DNA from: Cunninghamia lanceolata
Taxonomy: Eukaryota; Streptophyta; Pinopsida; Cupressales; Cupressaceae
Assembly: GCA_027924645.1 (NCBI GenBank)
Contig: BSBN01001251.1
Span: 2,542,001 to 2,606,000, forward strand
DNA: 64,000 nt
Direction of reading: 5' to 3'
In this document: one piece after another, positions 1-11,644 of the stretch
How positions within the stretch are numbered: the stretch's first letter is position 1
Layout: each line of letters starts with the position of its first letter
Position numbers and translations under genes: made by a program
The notes under the pieces: model-generated
Seen by the model: only the letters and a program-made list of their open reading frames with translations
Database searches by the model: none
Told to the model about the DNA's origin: nothing

Positions 1-416
1 TAAATGCGCAACCTAATTCATTCTGGTTTGCCTTGTTTGTCTTGTTCAGAGACAAAACCTTTCCGGATCACTGAGACAGATTTCAAAGTTATTCTAGGAG
101 AGTAGTGATAATCTATCTTCCTTTCATTAGTCATTTGATCTATTTGCAGATCAAGACACCATAGTTTGAATCATACCAGACCAAACTTGTAAGGAATCTA
201 TTTTTACCGAAACACTGTTTTACCGGATCAATTCTGGTAGAATTAGATTCTTCAAATCTTCTTGCCGATCTCTCAAATCTTTACCATACCCCTTTTAGAT
301 GTTTCTTGTATGATCCCTTTTAATCCGTAGCTCTCCTTGTGCCAGTTCCGGCACCAATTGATTGGCTGGGGGAACAAGGTTTTCTTTGTGTCTCCCCCTG
401 AGCCAGAGCTCATTTT
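1..416 (-). other. Unassigned internal sequence of the minus-strand copia
   Basis: This stretch follows the gag reading frame of the minus-strand copia on its 3' side and runs off the window edge. Read on the minus strand it has only short open stretches. I see no protease motif (D[ST]GA) and no integrase or reverse-transcriptase motif. It may be the gag-pol spacer of the element or part of a gag-only, non-autonomous copy. The left LTR of the element would lie outside the window. Confidence 0.35.
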
Positions 417-1351
417 TTAATTTTCGGAAGGAATATTAGCACTAGAGTCTGGTGTGGATCCATCCCCTACATTCTCTGTACTCTTCTTCACCCAAATCTT
501 GTTCATCTCACTTTGAACTTCATCCGCATTGACCTTTTGTTTCCCCTTATCTTGATTCTGATTATAATATACTGGACCTCTTTTATCCTGATTCTTGCTT
601 CTACAGAATTTTGCTATATGACCGGATCTATTGCAAATTTGGCAAACAACATTTCTTTGCATATTTGATTGATATCCTCTTGATCTGCATTGATTAGCCA
701 TATGACCCATTCTATTGCATGCAAAGCATCTACCATTGAATGAATTGTTCATTTACATATTTCTACATTCATGAGATTTGTGACCATACCTTTTGCAGTT
801 GAAGCATTGTCTGGAGAAGGATGTACTAGTCTGATTCATTCTCCTTCTGCACTAATTAGCTTTATGACCAAAGTTATTGCAGTTGTGGCAGTATCCATTG
901 AAGGATGGATATCTTTGAGCATTAGGTTGCCTTACCGGAGGTCTTCTAGGCCTGTTCCTTGGATTTTCTGATCCAAAATTCTTTTGACTGGATCTGGAGC
1001 TTTCTCCTTTCTCATAACCCAAACCACACTTGTCATCTACCCTCTTTTGACTTCCAAGAAGAACTTCAAGTTGAGCAGAACTTATCTTTAATTTCTCTTT
1101 ATACTCATTTGTTGTTTGAAGATATCTTTTGAGAGAGACAATTTGATCCTCAAGTTTTTCTTCATTATCTTTAGCATCTTCAAGATCAGATTCAAGATGT
1201 GTGATAATTCTATCCATCTTGTGGCAATCTTCTGATTTCTCTTTGAGAGATTGTCTTAGATTATCTTCAGTTTTTCTTTTCTCTTCAACTTCTTGGGTAA
1301 ACTTCATAACTCCTGATTCCATTTCATGTCTTACCATAATGATTTCTTTTG
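417..1351 (-). pseudogene. Ty1/copia gag, C-terminal half, with four CCHC zinc knuckles
   Basis: Minus-strand remnant of a nucleocapsid/gag protein, which in copia elements coats the RNA in virus-like particles. From 1351 downward it starts as a Lys/Glu-rich coiled coil, then passes into an Arg/Ser/Asn-rich linker. It then shows four CX2CX4HX4C knuckles at about 849-892, 766-808, 686-727 and 602-642. The frame is broken by TAG inside the first knuckle (about 850) and TAA before the third (about 753); both sit where Gln fits, so they look like CAG/CAA decay. The final TAA near 417 may be the true stop. The frame continues at 14281 on the other side of the gypsy insertion. Most copia gags have one knuckle, so four is notable. 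Family assignment is firm; the lineage is not. Confidence 0.8.
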
Positions 1352-1359
1352 ATAGCTAT
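1352..1359. repeat. Target-site duplication, left, of the Tat gypsy
   Basis: ATAGCTAT here matches ATAGCTTT at 14281-14288 in 7 of 8 bases. Gypsy elements usually make 5-bp duplications, and the first five bases (ATAGC) are identical. Either three extra bases lie between the duplication and the LTR, or the duplication is 8 bp. Removing the element and one copy restores an uninterrupted minus-strand gag frame, which supports the boundary. Confidence 0.7.
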
Positions 1360-3774
1360 TGTTGTTCACAACACGCCCCATTATGCTCCTTAGCAAAATG
1401 GGGACCCCTGCTGTTGCTTTGTTTTTTTTGCTTCTGCTTGTGTTGTTTTGCTTGGTGGTAAAGGGAAAAGAGAGTCAAATTTGCAAACTTTGTTAAAAAT
1501 ATGAAAAATGCATTTTTCAGTACCCTTGCATGATGTGGTTGGATTCCTTGTGAAAAATGAGCCAGGGTTGCTTTTTGAACCATCTTAAAATTTGCCATAT
1601 TTTGCAAGTTATGATCATTTTAGTAAAATGTACATTCAGGTTTGTCTATCGCTTGGCATATACAAAGTCCTTTGTATGCGCAAAGTTATATTTTTTATGC
1701 TTGGTCGCTTTTGTACATTCGGGCTTGTATATTCTAACATACAAGCAAAATATACATTGTAGAATATACATAGCGGACCTGAAATCCTTATCAAATATTG
1801 AAAAGTCGTTGTATATTCGGGCTTGTATATTGCGATATACAAGGCTATATACAATGATTTTATATACAAACGCCAGAATCGAAGGGATTGTCAAATGGAA
1901 TTAATGGCTTGTATATCGCGATATACATAGGTTTTGAAAGGAGAGAGGACTTAGTCGAATGCATTACGAAATAGACATCGGCGAAACTCTTGCCGATAAA
2001 GGAACATCGGCCAAGGTATTGTCATCGGCGGAGGAAGTTTGTGAGTCGCCGATGGGCGATCTCACGCCGATGGAGAACAACGAAGGGGTCGTCGGTAAGA
2101 GTCTCACCGACGAAGAGGCATCAATGAAATAATAGTGATCAGTGGAGAGTTTTTTTACCACGCTGATAATTTGGATCTCGCTGATAGAGGAAATAACGAG
2201 TAAGGCCATCGGCCCAACTGCGAACATCGGCCAATATATTTTTTGGCACGCCGATGGCGATTGTCACGCTGATGGGTGGGAAATGGAAAGTGATAGGAAT
2301 TTTAAACTATATTTTTGGGCGCCCGTGGTATTTTTCGGTCAGCGATAGTTGACCTGGTGTTTTTTGAGCAGTCTGTATGCGTTTTTGAACGCGTTTTGAG
2401 AGTTTTTTGGACCCGATTTCCACATTTTTTTGTATTGTCACCCGGATTTAAACAGATATTTTAATTCCTTGCTGTTTATTTGATAAATTGGTACTTATTG
2501 CTTGTCTTGTCTTGCAGGCTTGCAGTTGAGGAAGCAGTTGGAAATTCAACACAGTGACATCATGGAGGAAGAAAATCCGATCTCAGGAGCAAGGAGATAA
2601 AGATGAAGTGCGAGGAAGTCAAGGCTATTCAAATGGAGGACAAGGTTGCAGCTGAGGGTATTACTACAACAGACAAACATAAGTTATTGCCAAGCTGCCA
2701 GAGCTTCTCAGAAGGGGCAATATTTCGCCCAGATTTGACACTGCTTAGAGATATTTTGGAGGACTGGTTCATCTGTATTTATTGCTATAACCAGGGGTTT
2801 GAACCAGGGGTTTGGTTAGGGTTTTTGCTGTAGTGAGGACAGTTAGAAAGTCTTTATATTGTGCCTCTCTACACTGTAATACTTTACAATAGGGGCTACA
2901 ACAGGGATTTTAGCTTAGCATAGTTTAGAAGTAGAAGAAGGAGGTCGCCTGTTTGTCTGTAGTAAGGTGCACGTGGAATGTCTAGCTTCCTTACTGTATT
3001 TGTAAAGCTTGTAAGTTCTCTATAGTTTGATCAATGAAACTAAGAGTCATTCCTACATTGTAAATCATGTATGACTATTTGTTTCTAATACAATAGAATC
3101 TGGAGTTCTGCATCTATCTTCTGAGTGTTCTCCTGCTCTTCTTTGTGTTTTGAAATATTTTCTTTGAGAGCTTGCAATTTTAAATGTATGTTTGTGAAAA
3201 TGCTCAGAACTTGCATTTAAGGTTTTTACTGTGGATTTGATCAAATTACTGTAGTATTTACATAGTGCATAACAGAACAATTAGATCCTTCGGTAGAGTA
3301 AATGAGGTGTAGATTAGATCTTTCTAACTTTTCCCAACCCATCTGAAATATTTAGCTGAAAATGAAGAAATCTAAAGGAAGTTGTCTCAAATTTGAAGAA
3401 GCATGCATAACAGAGTTAAAAGTAGACAGTTTTCATAAATATATAAAGGAGAAAGCTGCAATAATTCAAGAAAACCATTTAAAACTTGCAGTGCAGTAAC
3501 ACTTGTATGCAAATGAATAAAATACTTATTGACATATCTCATGATCTTTTTGCATATTCTTAGTCCAGTAAACCACAAAGAAGCTCTAAACTACGTAAGG
3601 CACCTTGAACATTACAGCTTCACATTGACCAACTGAACTTGACCAACCGAACCATTGTAGACTTGGGATTAGTTGAATCTCAAATGATTCCTTCTTATCT
3701 TTCAAGTATAGTTTCAGTTCATTATATGTGAATTTTAACTTATTGTTATGATTGCATCAAAACAATCATCAACA
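1360..3774 (+). repeat. 5' LTR of the Tat gypsy (about 2.4 kb)
   Basis: It starts TGTTGTTCACAACA and ends ATCATCAACA, mirrored by the LTR at 11645-14280. It contains a TATACAAG-rich tract (about 1720-1930), a 16-bp perfect palindrome GTATATCGCGATATAC at 1911-1926, and about nine GCCGAT/ATCGGC hexamers between 1975 and 2290. Relative to the 3' LTR it lacks 251 bp bounded by the direct repeat TTGTATAT. Several differences are C-to-T at CpG (for example GCCGAT in the other LTR is GCTGAT here). I could not place a TATA box with confidence. Short ORFs inside (such as 2603-2833) recur at the matching place in the other LTR and are not supported as genes. Confidence 0.9.
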
Positions 3775-3780
3775 GTTTTT

Positions 3781-3798
3781 TGGCGCTAGAAGGAGGGC
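3781..3798 (+). other. Candidate primer-binding site of the Tat gypsy
   Basis: TGGCGCTAGAAGGAGGGC begins six bases after the 5' LTR and starts with TGG, complementary to the universal tRNA CCA end. I did not assign the tRNA. It is not the initiator-Met type used by the other elements in the window. Confidence 0.5.
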
Positions 3799-3824
3799 CT
3801 TCCTGAGTTAGGGTTCATTTCAAA

Positions 3825-5696
3825 CTGGCTAATAACAGTAATAGAGTGACTAGGTCTAGATCTAGTTCAGGAGATATATTTGTGCAACTACCTGATACAA
3901 GGCGAAGTAAAAACCCTTTAATTTGGAATCCAAAAATATCGCAAGTAGGAAGTTCATCTGGAACACCTCCTGGGTCACCTTTTAACATCCGTAGTATTGT
4001 GAGTCCTGACAGATCACTGTTCAGATCTTTAAATCTTGGTTTGGGCACTCCTGGAGGTCTCAATCCTCCTGTAAATCCTAATCCATCAATCAATCCAGGT
4101 ATTCGTACAAGTTCAAGTCAAGCTCAAACACCTGCAATGGCTTATTTCGATGTCAATTCTCCCATACTCTTCAATGATTATCATGAGATGCCCAAAAATC
4201 CAGAAAAGATATGTCCCAAATACCAATTGCATCAGGACCTAGAAGATCATATTAGAATATTTAAGGAGGCATGTTTTAGAGCTAGGTTAGAGCACGAGGA
4301 TGTGGTGTGTAGATTGTTTCCCTACACCTTTAATGAACAAGCCTCTAGCTAGTATGTAAACTTACCCAACGGTTACATTTCTTCCTGGCCACTTATGGAA
4401 GAAGCATTTTTGTCAAGATTTAGGGGACCCATTGACCCTTGCGCATTGTATCATAAATTGGCTGCTATAAAACGAGGTGAGGGAGAGCTGATTGATAATT
4501 TCAACGACAGGTTTCAAAAGGCCTATTCTAGGCTGATAGCCCCTTATACCGTAGATGATGATCCCTTGTTGGCTATGTACTATGCTGCCTTGGATCCTTT
4601 AACTGCCATGTTTGTCAAAAGAAAACCTGACATAGATTCAATATCCAAAGCCTATAAAGAGGCAACCTCAGTGAACCAAGAGATGAGACATACAACTTAT
4701 AGTCCATTTGGCAATGGAGGAAATTTTGGGGTGCAGAATCAGGCACAACCATGGAATGGAGTCCCTGTGCAGCATGCTCCACTATTAAATCTGGTTCCTT
4801 CTTACACACCTGTGTATAATCGGACCCCAATCCAAGCTATAACTCCTTACATGGCTAGTACTTCCAATAATAGTCAAAATAATGGTTAGCCTTTCTTCCA
4901 ACTTCCTAGGGATATAACTGTGGCAAAAGCACAAGAGGATAGGGAAGAAATCAAAGAGATTACTGCACATTTGAAAAGGTTAACAACCGAAGTGACACAA
5001 CTAAGAAATGAGAACCTCTATGGAAGAGGCAACCAAAACTACAATCAACATCAAAATCACAACCAAGGCCAAAATCAGAACTATAGTTTCAATCAAAATC
5101 AGCAGTACAATCAGAACCAAAACTATAATCAACATCAAGGCCCCAGTCAGGGGCAACCAATGCAAAATAGAGGGCCAGTGATAGATAATAGGACCTGGGG
5201 CAATAATAACAGAAATCAGAATCAACCTAGGCCACCCAAGACCTAGAACACTGGGCCCAACAACGGTACTCTGGCTTCTCCTTTTGAGAATATAGATAAT
5301 CATGATGCAAAACAAACGACTAGCATACAAATGGCCAGTATAGCACCCAAAAATTGGTGCAGATTTCACAATACCAATGCCCATGCTGAGCACGACTGTC
5401 CACAGTTCCACTTGGCAGCTAGCATTTTCAACATAGATGTACAGCGTCCTACCTCTGAATTTCTCATTCCTAAAGGTAATGAGGTAGTACCCTCAGGATA
5501 TGACACAGCATTAGTCTTAGAAACGTTTACCTTTGCAACTGCAGAAGAGAAAGAGGATGAATTGCTAGAGGATGAACCATACTGTTGTGAAAGTCTCTAT
5601 CCTGAATCAGCCTTTGTGTTAAATGCTTTTCAGTTTCCCTTTGAATCTGAAAATGAGATATTAAATGAAACAGAAGAGGTGCAGGCCTTTCAATAG
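3825..5696 (+). pseudogene. Tat gypsy gag (one frame, four TAG stops, ATG lost)
   Basis: Structural capsid/nucleocapsid region. The likely start is at 3825, where CTG stands at the head of a Leu-Ala-Asn-Asn stretch and ATG would be expected. In-frame TAG codons fall at 4350-4352, 4887-4889, 5244-5246 and 5694-5696; between them the frame is open. Conserved retrotransposon gag sequence, including the stretch around the 'CRLFPYTF' motif and the capsid-type helices, covers about 4140-4700. A coiled coil (about 4920-5010) precedes a strongly Gln/Asn-rich tract (about 5025-5230). No canonical CCHC knuckle is visible; a Cys/His cluster (about 5355-5400, 'WCRFHNTNAHAEHDC') may play that role. The first TAG replaces a Trp by context and the second probably a Gln. 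The gag is decayed in this copy, but its coding capacity is easily recognised. Confidence 0.85.
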
Positions 5697-8600
5697 ACAA
5701 ATAAAAGCCACACCTACAATTTGAGGAACAACCCTAGGCCGGGAGGACCTATTACCACTTCCACTCCTCTGAATAACATCAATACACCCCCAGATCAGAA
5801 TGCTAGCAACAATCCTGCCATACTTAAAGCTAGTCAACACACAAATAATGGAACAACAGTACAAAAGGATCAAACAAGTAAAACCAAAGCAATAGAGACA
5901 ACAAGATTAATGAGTTACTTGTCAGAGGAAATAAAGAAAATTAAGGTCAGTATACCTCTAAATGAATTATTGAAGACCCCAGGGATCAGAAATGCTTTTA
6001 TAAAATCCCTGGATACATCCATAACAAACGAGGTGTCTGCTGATATAACTGTTCCTAATAGTGATTCACCACCTAAAGAGAAAGGTAAGAAAGTTGAGCA
6101 GCCTTCCAATACAAATGTAGTAATACATGCGGATAAAAGGGATACTCCCCCTTTCTTGTTAATCGTTAGGTTGTGTGGGAAGAATATACACAATTGCATG
6201 GTAGATTCTGGTGCTTCAGCCAACGTAATGCCCTTAGGAATATGTAAAACTCTCAGGCTGACTCCCACCAAATCTGCCAAGATTGTCACACAATTAGATA
6301 AGATTGAGGTTAGCGTGATAGGAGAACTCATGAACATTCAAATGCAATTAGCTTCAGACCCTAGGGTAAGCCAAATCATTGACATTCAAGTAGTGGATAT
6401 ACCCGTAAATTATGGAATGTTGCTGAGTAGGGATTGGTCCAAAACATTAAACAGATATATGGCTACTGACTTTTCACACATGTGGTTACCTTGGAGAGGC
6501 ATCCCAAACCAGATCAGAATAGAGGCAGAGCCCAGAATGAAATATATGATAACAGAGTATAATCAAACTAATGAAATATTATATGCTGCTGTTGAACCGG
6601 GTGTCTATAGAATTACCAACAATGGGGTGCAGATTGAAGGGATTATGATGTTAAACATTAGAAAAAAGTGTGTCAGCAATAGAATGGCACTATTCATTGA
6701 GTCTGATGGAAATTCTTCAGATGAAGAAAACAATGCAATAGACAAATTTGGTCATGCCATTAGACAAGAGGTGGAAGAGTGCGTTAAACACAATCTCCCG
6801 GTCCAATGTAAGTTATATAAAAATAGGTGTAGAGTCCATGATAGGCAACATTCTGAGGAGAGTTGTGAAATATGCAAAGACATCATTGAATATGAATACA
6901 AAAAATGCATAGGGAGGGTAGAGTTACAAGAGGAAAATGAGAATCCTGATCCAACACAGAAATATGTTCAAGATAATATAGATGCCTTGATTCCAGATTT
7001 AGGAAAAGAAATAGAGGACAAGGGTAGTTATCTTTCTGAGTTGCAAACTAAAAACACACATATGCAAGTTAACCAAACGGAAAAACCCATGAATAAACAA
7101 GACAACACCCCACAGGCAATAAAAAGGACGAAGTATGCCAAGGTGAAAGATCAAAAAAGTAAAGATGGCATGTGGACATTAAAATGTGATGGGTCCAAAT
7201 CAAAACAGGTCGCAGGTGCAGGTATTGAACTAATAGATCCTCAAGGTAAATCACATTTGGCAGCATATAGATTACAATTTTCCTGCACTAACAATATTGC
7301 TGAATATGAGGCCCTAATTTTAGGACTCGTCATGGCCATCAAGAAAAGGGTAGAAACCATCAGAGTATTTTCAGACTCTGAATTAGTAGTCAAACAAGTG
7401 AGGAAACTATATGCCTGCAATTACAAGAAAATGATTAGTTATAGACATAGAGTATGGGGTTTAATGGATTCGTTTGATGCTTTTAACATAGAGCACATCC
7501 CTAGAGAGCTGAACCACAGGCCGGATGCGCTAGCAGTTGCTGCTAGTACATTAGAACCATTGACACTGTCAGGATTGAGACGATTTGTTGTTGAGCTAGT
7601 TAACGTGCCCAGTATACCAGACAACGTTACACACTTTCAGGCATTTGGAGGGGATCAGCAAATTATTGATTTTCTGACTTGTAATGAGGCATTTGAGGCC
7701 CAAATCATTGATGAACAAGAAAGGCCTGAAGTAACATGGGACGAAGAGGATATGATCAACTTAAAGAGCAATTTCTTACCAAAAGGAGTAATTGAATTAG
7801 AACACATCTTTGACTTTGATGGAGTAATGAGACAGAAAGACTTGCCCAAAACAGAAGGGGGTAGGTGTGATTTACATAACTTAGGGACTGAGCTAAATCC
7901 ACAAAATGTACTAATTGGGAAAGCTTGCTCTGAGAAAATTAGAAAAGAGGTTCTGGACGTTCTGAAAGAATATAAACATGTCATAGCATGGACTTATGAA
8001 GACTTGAAAACATTTGATGAGTCCATCATAACTCACGTAATACCTTTAAGAAAAGAAGTCAAACCATTTAGGCAGAAACAGAGGCCTGTAAATGCCATTC
8101 TAGAGCCTTTAATCTTTGAGGAAGTTAAAAAATTACTGTCTACTGGAATAATTTTCCCAGTCAGACATTCTGTCTGGGTAGCTAACTTAGTACCAGTGAG
8201 GAAGAAAAACGGAGACATCAGGTTATGCGTAGACTTTAGAAATTTAAACAAGGCATCTGAAAAGGATAATTATCCTTTGCCCCCAATAGACGAAGTACTG
8301 CAAGCAGTAAATGGTGCAAAGATGATGTCTTTTTTAGATGGTTTTTCAGGTTATAACCAAGTCTTAATTGATAGAGAAGATAGACTAAAAACCACCTTCA
8401 CTTGCAAATGGGGAAATTATGCGTACAGAAGAATGCCTTTTGGTCTGATCAATACAGGTGCCACTTTTCAGAGGGCCATGGACGTTGCATTCCGTGGATT
8501 ATCAGGTAAGTGCATTGTTGTGTATATGGATGATTTAACTGTGTATTCCAAGGATGCATCCACCCACGCTGAAGACCTCAGAAAAATACTCAAGCGATGT

Positions 8601-10628
8601 GAAAGGTATGGGATTTCCCTTAATCCTAAGAAATGTATATTTGGCGTAACTGAAGGTAAATTATTAGGCCATGTCATTTTTGAAAATGGAATTTCAATTG
8701 ATCTGGATAGAATAGAATCCATAAAAAATTTGCAAATACCAAACAGTAGGAAAGAGTTGAAATCATTTTTTGGTAAAATTAACTTTGTTCGGAAGTTTAT
8801 AACAGGTTTTGCAGAGATCGTGCAGCCGTTAAATGCCATGTTGAAGAAAGATGCACAGATGGAATGGACGCCAGTGGCCAGAGCTGCATTTGAAGATATC
8901 AAGGAGGCAATTTCTGATGCCCCTGTGTTGGCAAGTCTAGACTACACAAGCCTGTTTTACATCTACTCCTTTGCATCTTCTCATTCTATCGCGGTTGCCT
9001 TGACACAGAAAGGTGAAAATAATGAAGAGAGGCCCATAGCATTTATGAGCGCGCCTCTGAAGGATGCACAACTGAGATATCTAGATATCGAAAGATAGGC
9101 ATTCGCATTAGTAAAGGCTGTGAAAAAATTCAGACACTACATTCTGCGCAGCCAAATCAAAGCCATAGTACCAGACGCAGCAGTAAAAATGTTGCTGATG
9201 CAAAACGAGCCTGGAGAAAAAAGAGCCAAGTGGATCACCACGCTGCAAGAATTTGACATGGAAATCATTCCCATGAAGCTGGTCAGAGGGCAGGCGTTGG
9301 TGCAGAAAATAGCAAACATGGATCCAAATTTGATAAAACAACAATATGTATTGAATTCCCAAAGCGCATCAGGCTTGTACGATGATTTAAGCACCTTCCT
9401 GATAGCTGGAAAGTACTCAAACAGGATGAAGGCTTCTCAGAGGAGAGCTTTGAAGATTAAGGCACAAAATTATATGGTGCAAGGAGGTCTTCCATTTAGG
9501 AAGAACCATGATGGAATTTATCTGAGATGCATAAATAGAACTGAAGCTGATAGAGTGTTGATAGAACTACATGACAAGTACGGAACCGGCCATGGTTCCC
9601 ATTTAGCTACAACACACAAAATACTGAGGGCGGGCTATTACTGGCCCACTATGTTCAAAGACACTAAGAGTCACATCAGAAGTTGCCACACCTGTCAGAC
9701 TGCAGCAGACAAAGGGAGAAATCCGGCCAATCCATTACAACCTGTGATCGAATCCAGACCGTTTGCACAGTGGGGCTTGGATTTTATTGGAGTCATCAAT
9801 CCCCCATCTTCTGCAGGACACAAATTTATACTGACAGTAACAGACTATTGTACAAGGTGGACTGAGGCCACCTGCTGCAAATTTTCCACGACTGAGGTAG
9901 TTATCAAGTTCCTTGAAGAAACCATCATCACCAGGTTTGGAACTCCCTATTCATTGGTATGTGATAATGGCCCTGCCTTCTCTTCTTTAAAGTTTTCTAA
10001 ATGGGCATTTGAATATGGGATTATTTTAAGGTTTTCTTCGAATTATTACCCTCAAGGTAATGGACTGGCTGAATCAACAAACAAAATTTTATTAGACATA
10101 ATCAAGAGGTTAATTGCCAAAAGTCCTAGAGAGTGGAATACCCTGTTAAGATATGCATTATGGGTAGACAGGACCAAGTTTAAAACAGCTTTAGGTAGCA
10201 CACCTTATCATTTAGTTTATGGGACTCATCCCATACTTCCAGTAAATCTGAGAATACCAACCTGGAAGTTTGCCAATGAGTATCTAGGCTTTGATAACCA
10301 TAGGGAAGCCAGAATAGTGCAAATGTTACAACTAGAGGAGAAAAGAGGTCAAGCCATCGAGAAGTTTGCCAAACACCAAGTGGTTGTTAAGAGGTGGTTT
10401 GACAAAAGGGCAAGAGTCAAAACATTTAGGATATCAGACTTAGTATTGTGCTGGGACAAAGCACATGAAAAGAAAGGAGGCCATGGAAAATTCAATAAAT
10501 TATGGCTGGGTCCATTACAAGTCTTAGAAATAATAGGAGATAACACCTTTAGACTTAAGACCTTGACTGGAGAAGATGTGCCATTACCAGTTAATGGCCA
10601 GCATTTGAAACACTACTTCCAGGCTTGA
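5697..10628 (+). pseudogene. Tat gypsy pol: PR, archaeal-type RNase H, RT, RH, integrase
   Basis: It continues in the gag frame with no frameshift. The aspartic protease active site DSGA is at 6204. An archaeal-type RNase H (about 7170-7560) keeps Asp (7188), Glu of AEYEA (7302), Asp (7374) and Asp (7524). The reverse transcriptase (about 8050-8650) has YMDD at 8523-8534. The native RNase H (about 8940-9300) has a Ser where the first catalytic Asp belongs, as is usual when a second RNase H is present. The integrase has an HHCC zinc site (about 9570-9700) and the catalytic residues Asp (LDF, about 9780), Asp (CDNG, about 9963) and Glu (LAEST, about 10070). Its tail lacks a chromodomain. The only break is TAG at 9096-9098 inside the native RNase H, where CAG (Gln) fits. 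The natural stop is TGA at 10626. The RNase H placed before RT, with none between RH and integrase, is noteworthy. Confidence 0.92.
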
Positions 10629-11644
10629 GGTAAAAGGGTAGTCCTTTTTTTTTCTTAATATAAAGTGCTGTAAGTAATGTATAGTTCTTCTTTTGCTGTT
10701 TTCTTTTTGGGTTGGCTGTTTGTATAGTTTGTCTTCTGTTTGTTTCTGCTTTCTGTTTCTTTCTGTTTGTACAGTTTTTTTCTTTTTGTTGTGTTGTTTG
10801 TACAGCTTGTTTGTTTGGTTTGTTTGTTGTCTCCTCAGCAGGGATCTTTATTTTACTTTAGAGTATTAAGGAGCAAAACTAGCAACCATTCAAAACAGTA
10901 TAAAATTTAGGACATTCAAGTTAATCATTTGCAATTTACACATAACTTGTTACTGTCATGAATGTAGAGAGTTGCTTATCTTCTGAAGTTTTGTGTTCAA
11001 TAAATGTGATTGAGAATTCGAAGCAAGTTTCTCACGATGACACACCTAAAATCCTTGGGTTTGTTGAACTTACCAGTGTAGATATTAGGTGAAAAATCAG
11101 AGGTTACCCTTGCTACCATTACAATTCTCAGCTTAATTTCAGCAAGTGTCCACTCCTTGCATCATGAAGTTACAAATTGCTATATCTTGTGAAATCTTTC
11201 AAAAAAAAAATAATAATAATATAAATAAATAAATAAAGCGGATTATACTGAAAATCCAGATTAAGCCATCTAAGTAACTCTACCGGGGCTATAGACGCTC
11301 GCTGGCAGTGGGGCTCTACTTAGGAGAATTATAACGATAACCTTGCCGGGGCTATGGACGCTCGCTGGCAGCAAGGCTCTATCCGGTCGGCTATGAGGGA
11401 ATATCCTCACCTACGTAGGCTAATGTCAGTCATTGGTTTGTTCAACCGATCTTCAAGATGAGGATAATTAATCACGTGCACATAATTAAACTAAAAATGG
11501 AAATTCATGCACCCTTATTGAATACTTTAAGTCTCAAGCTGAATAGTAATTTGTAGGAAAGATAGTTGAAAGTTATGGATTCATTTCATCTAGTTTTCTT
11601 GAACACTTTGAATTTAATTGTTTTGTTTTGGTTGCTAGTTGTTG
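10629..11644 (+). other. 3' untranslated region of the Tat gypsy with a 61-bp near repeat
   Basis: No coding sequence. It opens with T-rich, TGTTTG-rich tracts (10640-10850). Two similar segments around GGGGCTATAGACGCTCGCTGG (about 11285 and 11346, spacing 61 bp) are GC-richer than their surroundings and each contains complementary arms that could fold. I see no clear polypurine tract directly before 11645. Confidence 0.6.

Noticed and set aside
2603..2833. Small ORF conserved in both gypsy LTRs (also 13122-13325)
   Set aside because: Conservation is that of the LTR itself, and the two copies end differently, so no coding constraint is shown.
5001..5411. Minus-strand ORF rich in Ile/Val/Leu
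   Set aside because: It is the antisense shadow of the Gln/Asn-rich tract of gag.
8468..8902. 144-codon minus-strand ORF
   Set aside because: It is antisense to the RT domain of the gypsy pol, with no independent motif.
3825..10628. Programmed TAG readthrough between gag and pol
   Set aside because: Five separate TAGs, one inside the RNase H domain, and a lost ATG argue for decay. Kept only as a testable alternative in the findings.
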